Assembly: GCA_958295785.1 (NCBI GenBank)
Contig: OY282377.1
Coordinates: 1,378,394-1,442,393, forward strand
From: an uncultured Latescibacterota bacterium
GTDB taxonomy: Bacteria > Latescibacterota > UBA2968
DNA: 64,000 bases
Direction of reading: 5' to 3'
Made by a program: the position numbers and the translations under genes. The stretch's first letter is position 1. The number at the start of each line of letters is the position of its first letter. The notes beneath the pieces were generated by a model. The model saw only the letters and a list, made by a program, of their open reading frames with translations, had not been told where the DNA came from and did no database searches. This document shows positions 9,702 to 18,446 of this stretch, in pieces.

Positions 9702-9852
9702 TTTTTTGTTAACAGTCAAGCGGTACTTGTTATGTCGGGTATCTGCTGAATACAATAGTCAGTATGTAAGGTCAGATTTGAGTCGGAAGGTTACAAGTCA
9801 CTGACTGAGTCGTTGCTCTGTCTGCTTGTCTTGTTAAAACTTAAAACAATTC

Positions 9853-9893
9853 TGCCTTGTTTCTTTAGTATAATGGGATAAAGAAACAAGGCA
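9853..9893 (+). promoter_or_regulatory. Perfect 15-bp hairpin with TATAAT in its loop
   Basis: The arms 9853-9867 and 9879-9893 (TGCCTTGTTTCTTTA and its exact complement) enclose an 11-base centre that contains most of a TATAAT (9869-9874). It lies 44 bases before the 56-aa frame. It could be an operator around a promoter or a leader hairpin; two other cargo genes of the same transposon also have a hairpin just before the ribosome site. Confidence 0.6.
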
Positions 9894-9936
9894 GGTCTTT
9901 TAGGCTTGTTGGAACTATCTATGATAGGAGAACAAT

Positions 9937-10107
9937 ATGAAAAAGAAAAAAGGAAGGAAACCATTACGGAATGAAGAGTCGAAAGATGATGGGCAAAGTT
10001 CTGAACAGTGGCCTGAACAGTTCCCTTATACAGTGGAGCAACTTGTCAAAGCGGTTGTGACACCGATCAAGTCAAAGGAAGCAAAAAAGAGACTCGGAAT
10101 GTCCTAA
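9937..10107 (+). CDS. Small basic protein, 56 aa, convergent with the transposase
   Basis: The frame ATG 9937 to TAA 10107 follows a clear ATAGGAG site. The product starts MKKKKGRKP, is charged at both ends and has one amphipathic stretch (FPYTVEQLVKAVV, about 29-41). I do not recognise a family. It ends eight bases from the transposase stop on the opposite strand, so the two genes face each other inside the transposon end. It could be a transposition helper or a DNA-binding regulator; neither is shown by sequence. Confidence 0.6.
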   Translation: MKKKKGRKPLRNEESKDDGQSSEQWPEQFPYTVEQLVKAVVTPIKSKEAKKRLGMS

Positions 10108-10115
10108 CTAACTTT

Positions 10116-11066
10116 TTACTCTACTATCAGGTCTTGATAGCGAAGTCTTTTATTGTTCATATTTTCGACACACAATTTCATTTGGTCAAGTGTGTCTTTG
10201 GATCGCATATTTTGTCTCCCTACAAATTCGGAAACATATTTGTTAAGATGTTTTGCGCTCATTTTGTGATAGACGCCATAATGTCCTCGTTTCAGGATAG
10301 ACCAAAACGATTCTATGCCGTTTGTATGGGCTTGTAAGCGCACGTATTCTCCAACGCTATGTTTTACGGATTTGTGGTTAAAGTCTGTTAGATGGTTATA
10401 TACGGTGGCTTCGTCGGTATATACAGTTGATTCACTTTCTACATTGTCAGCAATGAAGTCTTGCAAGGTGGTAGAATTTACTTTTTCAACAACCTTTGCT
10501 GATACTTTTTTGGTTTTGCGATCTTTTATGCCGGCGACGGCAATTTTTCCAACGGTCCCGCGTCCTGCTTTCAGTTTTTTGGAAGCGTGTTTGTTGCCTT
10601 CTTTACCGCCTATATAAGTTTCGTCAACTTCAACAGGGCCTTTGAAAAGTGTATCTTCAATTGGATTTTCTAATAGGGCTATTCGTATTCTATGTGCGAG
10701 ATGCCATGCGGTTTTTTGTGTGATATTCAAGTCTCTGTGCAGTTTCATGGAAGAAATACCTTTAAGACTTGTGGACATAAGATAAATGCCAATAGCCCAC
10801 ACCTGATAGCCCAGTTTTGAACTTTCCATAACTGTTCCGAGTCTGACGGAAAAGCGTCTATCGCAATCACGACAACGATGTGGTCTGACTTTATCAGACG
10901 TTCTTTCATTCACATTTAGAGAGCCGCAACGCGGACAGGCTATGCCGTCAGGCCATCGGGTTTTGATAAACCATTTTTCTCCTGTGTGATCATCGGGAAA
11001 TTTTTTGAACAACTCAATGAGTGAGATGCCTTTTCTGAAGTGCTTGCCTGGTGCATTTTGTGCCAT
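10116..11066 (-). CDS. IS1595-family transposase
   Basis: A 316-aa transposase. A zinc ribbon sits at about 45-70 (CPRCG then HRCRDCDRRF), followed by the family sequence FSVRLGTVMESSKL. The catalytic core, of the IS1/IS1595 type, begins VEVDETYIGGKEG at about 145-155. YTDEATVYNHL near residue 220 carries the second Asp, and the region AHTNGIESFWSILKRGHYG near 250-270 carries the third acidic residue. The length is normal and the frame intact. A promoter with a matched operator-like palindrome lies upstream (11138-11178). It presumably moves the whole 9.8-kb element through the terminal repeats at 9617 and 19433. Confidence 0.93.
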   Translation of the reverse strand: MAQNAPGKHFRKGISLIELFKKFPDDHTGEKWFIKTRWPDGIACPRCGSLNVNERTSDKVRPHRCRDCDRRFSVRLGTVMESSKLGYQVWAIGIYLMSTSLKGISSMKLHRDLNITQKTAWHLAHRIRIALLENPIEDTLFKGPVEVDETYIGGKEGNKHASKKLKAGRGTVGKIAVAGIKDRKTKKVSAKVVEKVNSTTLQDFIADNVESESTVYTDEATVYNHLTDFNHKSVKHSVGEYVRLQAHTNGIESFWSILKRGHYGVYHKMSAKHLNKYVSEFVGRQNMRSKDTLDQMKLCVENMNNKRLRYQDLIVE

Positions 11067-11137
11067 TGTATTACCCCTAAAAGTTAGTCCTAAAAGATAC
11101 TGTGAAATTCGATGTAAAATGTTGTTATTATTGCTAT

Positions 11138-11178
11138 TTACATATCGGAAATATATGTAAAAAATGCTTAAAAGTCAA
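11138..11178 (-). promoter_or_regulatory. Transposase promoter with overlapping palindrome
   Basis: On the minus strand TTGACT (11178-11173) is followed after 17 bases by TATATT (11155-11150). The palindrome TTACATAT/ATATGTAA (11138-11145 and 11153-11160) overlaps the -10 box and the start region. A repressor binding here would shut off the transposase. No other gene is seen in 11067-11270. Confidence 0.65.
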
Positions 11179-11270
11179 TGTTTTTTTTGCGTTTTTAGCG
11201 TGAATTGCAAGTATTTGATTGCATATAGAGAGAACTATGTGCAATTCCCGGTGCCGTCAGACAAAAAGAA

Positions 11271-11302
11271 AAAGGGCATGTGGTGAAAGCCATGTGTCCT
11301 TT
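11271..11302 (+). promoter_or_regulatory. Leader hairpin before the methyltransferase-HNH gene
   Basis: A 13-bp stem including G-U pairs (arms 11271-11283 and 11290-11302) with a 6-base loop stands 24 bases before the ATG at 11327. It resembles in position the hairpins before the 56-aa and 175-aa cargo genes. Confidence 0.5.
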
Positions 11303-11326
11303 CATTATCTTAGGAGCGAGTGTATT

Positions 11327-11773
11327 ATGTCGTTGAATTGTAAGAATCGGACTGTTTTTGAGGGCGATAATTTGGATGTGTTGCGTGGTTTGAACAGTGC
11401 GAGTGTTGATTTGGTGTATTTGGATCCGCCGTTCAACAGCAATCGGAATTATAGTGCGCCTATTGGGAGCGAAGTTGCGGGTGCGAGTTTCAAGGATGCG
11501 TGGACGCTTGATGATATTGACGAGGCGTGGCTGGGCATCATCGCAGAGCAATACCCTGCGGTGTATGCGATTTGTCAAACGGCGGAGCTTGCCCATAGTC
11601 AGGGGATGAAGTCGTATTTGGCATTTATGGCAATTCGTATTATGGAGTTGCACCGGGTTATGAGGGATACTGGGAGTATTTATTTGCATGTGGATCCAAC
11701 GGCAAGCCACTATTTGAAACTGATTATGGATGCTGTCTTTGGGAGAGATAATTTCAGGAATGAAATTGTATAG
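11327..11773 (+). pseudogene. DNA methyltransferase-HNH gene, 5' part (split)
   Basis: Starts at ATG 11327 after TAGGAG. The 148 codons encode the N-terminal half of a beta-class DNA methyltransferase: TVFEGDNLDVLRGL, then LVYLDPPFNSNRNY (catalytic motif, about 36-46), then GSIYLHVDPTASHYLK and FGRDNFRNEIV. The match to the family stops abruptly at GTA 11770, followed by TAG. The family continues at this very point with a Trp-Gly-Tyr-type segment, which is found at 17335. The 5.56 kb between carries a complete type III R-M system. The codon use is TTG/GTG-rich and AT-richer than mod2-res2. The longer frame from 11219 has no ribosome site. Confidence 0.88.
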
Positions 11774-11885
11774 CGGTGAAAAGGCGAAAAGCAACCACAG
11801 ATAAACGCGGTGAACGCGGATGAAAGGTACGTAGGGACGTAAAGTCTTGTTTTTACGCCCTTTGTCTTAGCCTCCCTACTTGACC

Positions 11886-11913
11886 TTGCAAATTGCCATT
11901 TTGTGACTATATT
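11886..11913 (+). promoter_or_regulatory. Promoter of mod2
   Basis: TTGCAA (11886-11891), 16 bases, TATATT (11908-11913). The spacer text CCATTTTGTGA is close to that of the mod1 promoter. Upstream, 11774-11870 holds the chromosome-type filler AAAGCAACCACAG and a GGGACGTAAA hairpin, both also found in intergenic DNA elsewhere in this window. Confidence 0.55.
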
Positions 11914-11993
11914 GGTTTGTAGAGAGATGAAAAGTCTCTGTGCTCAAGGCTGAAGAAATAGGCGAGCACCCGTTCCCAAAATAGGAGGTTACA

Positions 11994-13880
11994 ATGAAAA
12001 AAATGACGCTGGCTTCAATGGATATCGCGGAACACAAGCGCGAGGATCTCAAGAGGATATTTCCAGAAGTCTTTTCTGAGGAGCGCATTGACTTTGACCA
12101 ACTCAAGCGCGTTTTGGGCGATTGGGTAGCCTCTGATGCGGAACGCTTTGGTTTGAACTGGCCGGGCAAGGCCGAGTGTATGAAAATCATTCAAAAGCCG
12201 AGTAGTGCCACGTTGAAGCCCCTGCGGGATGAATCCGTCCATTTCGACGCGACGGAAAACCTGTTCATTGAAGGCGAAAACCTGGAGGTGCTCAAGCTGT
12301 TGCAGAGGGCGTACTTCGGCAAAGTCAAAATGATCTCCATTGACCCGCCCTACAACACGGGCAAGGAGTTCATCTATCCCGATAAGTATTGTGAGGAACT
12401 GAAAACGTATCTGGCCTACACCGGACAGGTCGATGGAGATGGGCGCAAGTTCTCGACGAATGTAGATACCGATGGTCGCTATCATTCGCGTTGGTTGAAT
12501 ATGATGTATCCGCGCCTCTATATCGCCCGCAATTTGCTACGCGAAGACGGGGTGATTTTTGTCAATATAGACGACAATGAGGTTCACCATCTGCGGATGG
12601 TCATGGATTTGATTTTTGGGGAGGAGAATTTTGTTGGCAATATCGCTTGGAAAAAAACCAGTGGGGATAACAAACCGTCTTTTGCTTTCACGCATGACAA
12701 CATTGTTATCTACGGAAAAACGAGCAATCAATTGCCGCGAGTTAGGCTTACTGGTCCTCAAAGATTGCAATATAAGAATCCCGATAACGATCCGCGTGGT
12801 GATTGGGCACAGACCGATTATCGAAGTCGATGGACGAAGAACGAACGACCCAATCTCTACTACGCGATAACTCAACCCAACACCAAGGAAAAAATTTTTC
12901 CAGATACTCATACCAAATCTACAAGGGTTTGGGGATGTGAAAAAAACGTTCATAAGGAAAATGAACGCAACGGACTTGTTTGGTGGGGAAAGGATGGTTT
13001 AGCTAAAGAACCAAAGAGAAAACGGTTTTTATTCGATCATCGCGGTGTAAATACGCGCAGCGTTTGGGATGATGCGGGAACCAATGATTCCGCGAGTGGA
13101 GAGTTAGCGGAACTTTTTCCCGAATGCCGGTCGATCTTTGACAATCCCAAACCGATTTCTCTACTAAAAAAGATTATCTCCATCGCATCGGATAAAAGCT
13201 ACATTGTCCTTGACTTTTTCGCCGGCTCGGCCACCACGGCCCACGCTGTCATGCAACTCAACGCCGAAGACGGGGGCAAGCGCAAATACATCTGCGTGCA
13301 ACTTCCCGAGCCGACGAACGAAAAGTCGGAAGCCCATAAAGCGGGCTATGAAACGATTGCCGATATTGCCAAAGAACGCATCCGCCGTGCAGCGGCGAAA
13401 ATTGAGGACGAGTTAAACGGTCAACTCGACCTGAATGGCAATGGTCAACTCGATCTCGGCTTCAAGGCATTCAAACTCGACTCGTCCAACTTCAGGATAT
13501 GGGATGGCGATGTCGAAGATACAGACGCCCTCATCGAGCAACTTGAACTTCAGGTTGACCGCATTGACAAGGAGGGCAGTGCCGAGGATATTCTGTATGA
13601 AATTCTCCTGAATGCGGGACTCCCTCTGACAGCCAAAATTGAAAAGCAGGTCGTGGAAGAGAAAGAGGTGTTTTCCATCGCGGATGGCGAGATTAGGGTG
13701 TGCCTTGAACGTGAACTTACGACCGAGCTTTTCGACGCGCTTGCCAAGGCCAGTCCGTCGCAGGTCATCTGCTTGGACGAGGCTTTTTATCTCAACGACG
13801 AACTCAAAGTCAATGCGGGCGTGATTTTCAAATTCTATGCAACCGCCAACGAAACCGAGATGGTGTTTAAGACCATTTAG
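11994..13880 (+). CDS. mod: Type III R-M system 2, modification methyltransferase subunit
   Basis: A 628-aa beta-class adenine methyltransferase. IDPPYNTG is at about 116-123; the AdoMet motif reads DFFAGSATT (about 407-415), so the usual second Gly of FxGxG is Ala. N- and C-terminal parts align by eye with mod1, but the central recognition region (about 210-330) differs, so the target site should differ. AGGAGG precedes the ATG at 11994. It forms an operon with res2, 14 bases downstream, and the pair sits inside the split methyltransferase-HNH gene of the transposon. It probably protects DNA for Res2. Confidence 0.93.
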   Translation: MKKMTLASMDIAEHKREDLKRIFPEVFSEERIDFDQLKRVLGDWVASDAERFGLNWPGKAECMKIIQKPSSATLKPLRDESVHFDATENLFIEGENLEVLKLLQRAYFGKVKMISIDPPYNTGKEFIYPDKYCEELKTYLAYTGQVDGDGRKFSTNVDTDGRYHSRWLNMMYPRLYIARNLLREDGVIFVNIDDNEVHHLRMVMDLIFGEENFVGNIAWKKTSGDNKPSFAFTHDNIVIYGKTSNQLPRVRLTGPQRLQYKNPDNDPRGDWAQTDYRSRWTKNERPNLYYAITQPNTKEKIFPDTHTKSTRVWGCEKNVHKENERNGLVWWGKDGLAKEPKRKRFLFDHRGVNTRSVWDDAGTNDSASGELAELFPECRSIFDNPKPISLLKKIISIASDKSYIVLDFFAGSATTAHAVMQLNAEDGGKRKYICVQLPEPTNEKSEAHKAGYETIADIAKERIRRAAAKIEDELNGQLDLNGNGQLDLGFKAFKLDSSNFRIWDGDVEDTDALIEQLELQVDRIDKEGSAEDILYEILLNAGLPLTAKIEKQVVEEKEVFSIADGEIRVCLERELTTELFDALAKASPSQVICLDEAFYLNDELKVNAGVIFKFYATANETEMVFKTI

Positions 13881-13894
13881 ACTGAAAGCAAAAA

Positions 13895-16819
13895 ATGAAA
13901 CTCAAATTCGATCCGTCATTGGACTATCAGCGCGATGCAATTGACGCCATTGTAGGCGTGTTCGACGGACAGCCCATCGCGCAGACCGACTTTGCGTTGC
14001 ACCTCGCCACTGAATTTTTTCAGTCTGAACTCGGCGTGGCAAATTACTTCGCACTCAGCGACGACGCGATCCTCGCCAATGTCCACAGGATACAGGATGC
14101 CAACGGTATTGAGAAAGTGCCCGCGCTTCAGGGACGGGCATTTTCCATTGAGATGGAGACGGGCACCGGTAAGACCTACGTTTATCTCCGCACAATTTTC
14201 GAGTTGAACAAGGCTTACGGCTTTGTGAAATTTATCATTGTAGTGCCCAGCGTCGCCATCCGCGAGACCGTGCTCAAGAGCATTGAGATGACTCGGGCGC
14301 ATCTCAGCACGTTCTACGACAATGAGCCATTTGATTACTTCGTCTATGATTCCAAAAGACTCGGGCGCGTGCGGCAATTCGCCACGAGCAATCAAATCCA
14401 GATTATGATCATCAACATTCAGTCCTTTCAGAAGGATATTGCCGACAAATCACTTGCGGACATGACGGAAGACGAATCAAAAAAACTCAATGTCATCAAC
14501 CGCGAAAACGACCGCATGTCCGGCCGCCGCCCCATTGAGTTCATCCAAGGGACAAACCCCATCGTCATTATTGACGAGCCGCAGAGTGTGGATAATACGC
14601 CCAAATCGAAGCGGGCGATTGCCAACCTAAATCCGGCGGCCACATTGCGTTACAGTGCCACGCATCGCAACCCCTACAATCTCCTGTACAAACTCGACCC
14701 GATTAAGGCTTATGACATGCGTTTGGTAAAGCGCATCGAGGTCGCCTCCGTGCGTTCGGATGACAGTTTCAACGAGGCTTATGTCAAGTTGCTGAAGACC
14801 GATAACACGAAGGGCATCAAGGCGCAGGTAGAAATTCACAAGGAGGGTGCGAAAAGCCCAAGAGCCACCAAAATTTGGGTCAAGCTGGGCGATGATTTGT
14901 ATATCAAATCCGGCCGACGAGAAATTTATCGACAGGGGTATATCGTTCAAGGGATTGATTGCACGCCGACCGTGGAACATGTCAAGTTCACGGGCGGACA
15001 CATGTTGGAAATCGAGCAGGAAGTCGGGGGCATAGGCGACGAGATCATGCAGGCTCAGATCTATGAGACGGTCGAGCGACACCTGCAAAAGGAGCGTACT
15101 CTGATGGGAAAAGGCATCAAAGTGCTCTCGCTTTTTTTTGTTGACCGAGTGTCGAATTACCGCATATACAACGCCGATGGCACGATGGGCATCGGCAAAA
15201 TTGGACAATGGTTTGAGGATGCCTACCGGGAACTGACGGCCAGACCGGCTTACAGGACATTCGCCTTTCAAGACCTCTCCAAAATCCACAACGGCTACTT
15301 CTCTCTGGACAAGCAGGGCAGGATTAAGGATACGCGGGGCAATACGAAGACGGACGAAGATACCTATAACCTGATCATGAAGGAAAAGGAACGCCTGCTC
15401 GATCCCCAGGAACCGCTTCGTTTTATCTTTTCGCACTCGGCGTTGCGAGAGGGGTGGGACAATCCCAATGTCTTTCAAATTTGTACGCTCAACGAGACGC
15501 ACTCCTTTGAAAAAAAGCGTCAGGAAATCGGTCGAGGACTGCGTTTGCCGGTGAATCAGAACGGCGAGCGCATTCGCGACGAAGCCGTCAACAGGCTGAC
15601 TGTGATCGCCAATGAATCCTATGAGGAATTTGCCAGTACCCTGCAATCGGAGTTTGAAGAAGAGTTCGGGATTCGCTTTGGCGTGGTCGAGAAGATCGCC
15701 TTCGCCAAATTGGTTCGGGCAGGACGTGAGATTGGCCAGGAGACGTCGGCCAGAATCTGGACAGAGTTGGTCGCCAACGGGTATCTGAATGCACAGGGTA
15801 AAATTCTAGACAAGTTCGATCCAAGGGCATCGCATTTTCGGCTTTTGATAGCTGACGAGTTCGAGGACCTAGTGCCTGAGATTATCGACGTGATGAACCA
15901 GAAGGTCTTCAAAAACCGCATGGTGAATGCCCACGAGCGCAGAGAGCTTGAATTTAGAAAGGAAGTGTACCTCAGCGAGGACTTTAGGGCACTTTGGGAC
16001 AAAATTAAGCACCGCACGCGCTATCGCTTGGCGTTTGCTACCGACGAACTGATTGCCAAAGCCATTGCACGCATCAAAAAACTCAACCCCATCAAGCCGC
16101 CTGAAATCGCGACGACTATCGTCGAGGTCGGTATTTCGGCGACGGGCATTTCGGCTGATAGGCAACTTGCAACGCACCACCGAGATATTCATCCCGTCGC
16201 CATATTGCCGGATATTCTGACTTTTCTCCAGAAGGAGACCGAGCTCACGCGCCACGCCCTCGTCAAAATACTGAAACTGTCGGGACGCCTGAGTGAGTTT
16301 GGGCGCAATCCACAAGTTTTTATGATGGCGGTGGCAAAAGAGATTGCTCGGGCCATGCGCGATCTGACGCTCGCAGGCATTCAATATAAAAAGATCGAAG
16401 GCCAGTACTGGGAGATGAATCGCATTGAAAAGGAGGCGGCAGAGGGCATCGTCCGCTATCTGCACAACTTGTATCAGGTCCAGAGCGCGGACAAGACCCT
16501 TTTCAACGCCGTAGAGTACGAATCCGAGGTGGAGCGGCGATTTGCACGAGACTTGGATACGCATGAAAACGTCAGGCTGTTCCTGAAACTCCCTTCATGG
16601 TTCACGATAGACACGCCCATTGGGCCGTACAATCCCGACTGGGCTTTTGTCACCGAGCGCGATGAGAAGCTCTATTTTGTGCGCGAGACCAAGAGCACAC
16701 TCGATTTTGAGGATCGCAGGCTTGGGGAAAATTGGAAAATTGCTTGTGGACAAGGGCACTTCAGAGAACTCGGCGTCGATTACGACGTGGTGACAGCACT
16801 TGATCAGGTCGGGATGTAG
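13895..16819 (+). CDS. res: Type III R-M system 2, restriction subunit (helicase-nuclease)
   Basis: A 974-aa helicase-endonuclease with Walker A METGTGKT (about 87-94), IIDEPQ (about 225-230), REGWDNPNVFQI and QEIGRGLRLP (motifs V-VI, about 524-552), and the C-terminal nuclease signature PIGPYNPDW (about 908-916) plus RETKS (about 931-935). All key residues are present. It is clearly related to Res1 (6694-9516), sharing the order of motifs and many short identities, but is too divergent to be a recent duplicate. It lies directly after mod2. Confidence 0.93.
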   Translation: MKLKFDPSLDYQRDAIDAIVGVFDGQPIAQTDFALHLATEFFQSELGVANYFALSDDAILANVHRIQDANGIEKVPALQGRAFSIEMETGTGKTYVYLRTIFELNKAYGFVKFIIVVPSVAIRETVLKSIEMTRAHLSTFYDNEPFDYFVYDSKRLGRVRQFATSNQIQIMIINIQSFQKDIADKSLADMTEDESKKLNVINRENDRMSGRRPIEFIQGTNPIVIIDEPQSVDNTPKSKRAIANLNPAATLRYSATHRNPYNLLYKLDPIKAYDMRLVKRIEVASVRSDDSFNEAYVKLLKTDNTKGIKAQVEIHKEGAKSPRATKIWVKLGDDLYIKSGRREIYRQGYIVQGIDCTPTVEHVKFTGGHMLEIEQEVGGIGDEIMQAQIYETVERHLQKERTLMGKGIKVLSLFFVDRVSNYRIYNADGTMGIGKIGQWFEDAYRELTARPAYRTFAFQDLSKIHNGYFSLDKQGRIKDTRGNTKTDEDTYNLIMKEKERLLDPQEPLRFIFSHSALREGWDNPNVFQICTLNETHSFEKKRQEIGRGLRLPVNQNGERIRDEAVNRLTVIANESYEEFASTLQSEFEEEFGIRFGVVEKIAFAKLVRAGREIGQETSARIWTELVANGYLNAQGKILDKFDPRASHFRLLIADEFEDLVPEIIDVMNQKVFKNRMVNAHERRELEFRKEVYLSEDFRALWDKIKHRTRYRLAFATDELIAKAIARIKKLNPIKPPEIATTIVEVGISATGISADRQLATHHRDIHPVAILPDILTFLQKETELTRHALVKILKLSGRLSEFGRNPQVFMMAVAKEIARAMRDLTLAGIQYKKIEGQYWEMNRIEKEAAEGIVRYLHNLYQVQSADKTLFNAVEYESEVERRFARDLDTHENVRLFLKLPSWFTIDTPIGPYNPDWAFVTERDEKLYFVRETKSTLDFEDRRLGENWKIACGQGHFRELGVDYDVVTALDQVGM

Positions 16820-16890
16820 AGCAAAACAAGTCGTCAGTTGTCAGTCCCCACTGCCCCACCGCCTCGCAAGCGCGTGCGTACAACGTAAAA

Positions 16891-17333
16891 ATGCTCGACG
16901 GCGCGTTGATTCAGATGATGTACGAATTTGTTGGCGCGACATTGCAACGCCATCGCCTTGCATTTTTCCCTGCGCCGCACCCCGAAGAGTTTCAAAACAT
17001 TCCGGACATTTACCTCGAAGATGCGATTTATGCCGACGTGGTCGCCAAGAACATCGTTCCGTTCCCCGTGCGTTTCGACTATCATGCTCAAGACGATCAG
17101 CAGGATTTGGACCATCCCAAGTCCCATCTGACGCTCGGTCAATACGAGCACTGCCGCATCCCGATGACGGCCCCATGACGCCGTTTTGGTTTATTGATTT
17201 CATTCTCAGGAATTTCTATCACACTGCATTTCGACGATTTGCTGACACACTTCCTCCCCGTGGCGATCCATTTGCTGAGTCTATACGCTTTGCGGAACGG
17301 GAAGTAATTCACATTGTCATTCTCCGACATTGA
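16891..17333 (+). pseudogene. DUF2290 protein, truncated and frameshifted
   Basis: The frame from 16891 reads ALIQMMYEF, HRLAFFPAPHPEEF, FPVRFDYHAQD and HPKSHLTLGQYEHCRIPM, all typical of DUF2290. It stops at 17178. The family continues in another frame (PFWFIDFILRNFYHTAF, then VIHIVILRH) to a stop at 17333. A one-base shift near 17165-17178 therefore separates two halves of one domain. The first 70 or so residues expected of a full DUF2290 protein are missing; the DNA before 16891 is a TCAGTTGTCAGT-like filler. DUF2290 has no known biochemical function. Its stop coincides with the right edge of the block that splits the methyltransferase gene. Confidence 0.75.
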
Positions 17334-17334
17334 T

Positions 17335-18134
17335 TGGGGATACACGGGGCCTAGTAATACTAAGCGATGGTTTCCGCGTAAACATGATACATTGTTGTTT
17401 TATGTGAAGTCTGAAATTGCTATTTTTAATAGGGATGCCGTGCGTGTGCCATACAAAAAACTGAATGTGCAACACAGAAAAACCGGCGGAGGTGGTATTG
17501 GAGGGAATTGACACCAGAGAATGTTGATGTGTTTCGGAAAAGGGGTAAAGTGATTGAAGATTGGTGGGTTGATATTAGTCCTGCGGGACGTATCCACCAA
17601 GAGCGTTGTGGTTATCCTACTCAGAAGCCATTGGCGTTACTGGAGCGCATTATCAAGGCAAGTAGTGTAGAGGGTGATGTTGTGTTGGATCCGTTTTGTG
17701 GTTGCGCGACGACGTGTGTTGCGGCGGAGAGGTTGGGTCGTGATTGGGTGGGCATAGATTTGAGTCCGTTGGCGAGTACGTTGGTGAGACAGCGTTTGGA
17801 GCGTGCGTCAGATGAGGGTGCATTGTTCAAGGGTGGATTGCCTGATGTCATAGTGCGTGAGGATATTCCTTGCCGTACGGATATAGAGGCGTTGCCTGAT
17901 TACAGGAGTCACAAGCATGTGCTGTATGGCGAGCAGAAGGGAACGTGTGGTGGATGTGGTATTCACTTTCCGTTTCGTAATATGACGGTGGATCATATCA
18001 TTCCTCAGTCTAAGGGGGGTGGAAATCATAAGGGGAATTTGCAACTATTGTGCGGGGCGTGTAATAGCCAGAAAGGGGCGGGAACGCAAGCAGAACTGAT
18101 GGCAAAGTTGCGGAGATTGAAACTTGTTGCGTAG
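17335..18134 (+). pseudogene. DNA methyltransferase-HNH gene, 3' part (split, frameshifted)
   Basis: Continues the gene begun at 11327. WGYTGPSNTKRWFPRKHDT opens at TGG 17335, exactly where the first half stops. The frame closes at TGA 17511 (after GGGGIGGN) and the protein continues in the next frame from TTG 17508 (TPENVDVF), so one base has been gained or lost near 17490-17510. Then come YPTQKPLALLERII, the AdoMet motif LDPFCGCATTCVAAERLGRDWVGID, and a C-terminal HNH domain with TCGGCG, VDHIIPQSKGG and CGACNSQKG. The fusion thus joined base methylation and HNH cleavage or DNA-binding in one cargo gene. It is now inactive as a single protein. Confidence 0.87.
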
Positions 18135-18147
18135 GTAAAGTCAGCAT

Positions 18148-18172
18148 GGGGTCGGTGATAGCAACCGGCCCC
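18148..18172 (+). terminator. Hairpin after the HNH gene
   Basis: A 9-bp stem (GGGGTCGGT with ACCGGCCCC, one G-U) and 7-base loop, 14 bases after the stop at 18134. It lacks a clear T run. 18173-18392 holds no recognisable gene. Confidence 0.5.
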
Positions 18173-18392
18173 AATAGTGGAAGAGATGCTGTGGTGTGTA
18201 TCGCCATAGGTATTTTTTTGTGTGTGTAGAAAAAGATGGTGAAATGGGTAAAAAAATGCCTGAGAAGTGGTCAAAGTTTTCTTTTTTTTCGGTGTATATA
18301 GATGTAGATGGAATACGGCGATCCTCACGGGGTACAAATACATAGCCATTGGTTGGCAACACCATACAAAAAATAATATGTCACAAAAATAA

Positions 18393-18424
18393 AGCCAGCA
18401 GGCCCCCTCAAAGACGTGCTGGCT
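18393..18424 (+). promoter_or_regulatory. Leader hairpin before the 175-aa gene
   Basis: AGCCAGCA (18393-18400) and TGCTGGCT (18417-18424) pair perfectly over a 16-base loop. A TTCATTTTC tract, then the ribosome site AATAGGAG and ATG 18447, follow at once. Confidence 0.5.
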
Positions 18425-18446
18425 TCATTTTCAATAGGAGATAGCT

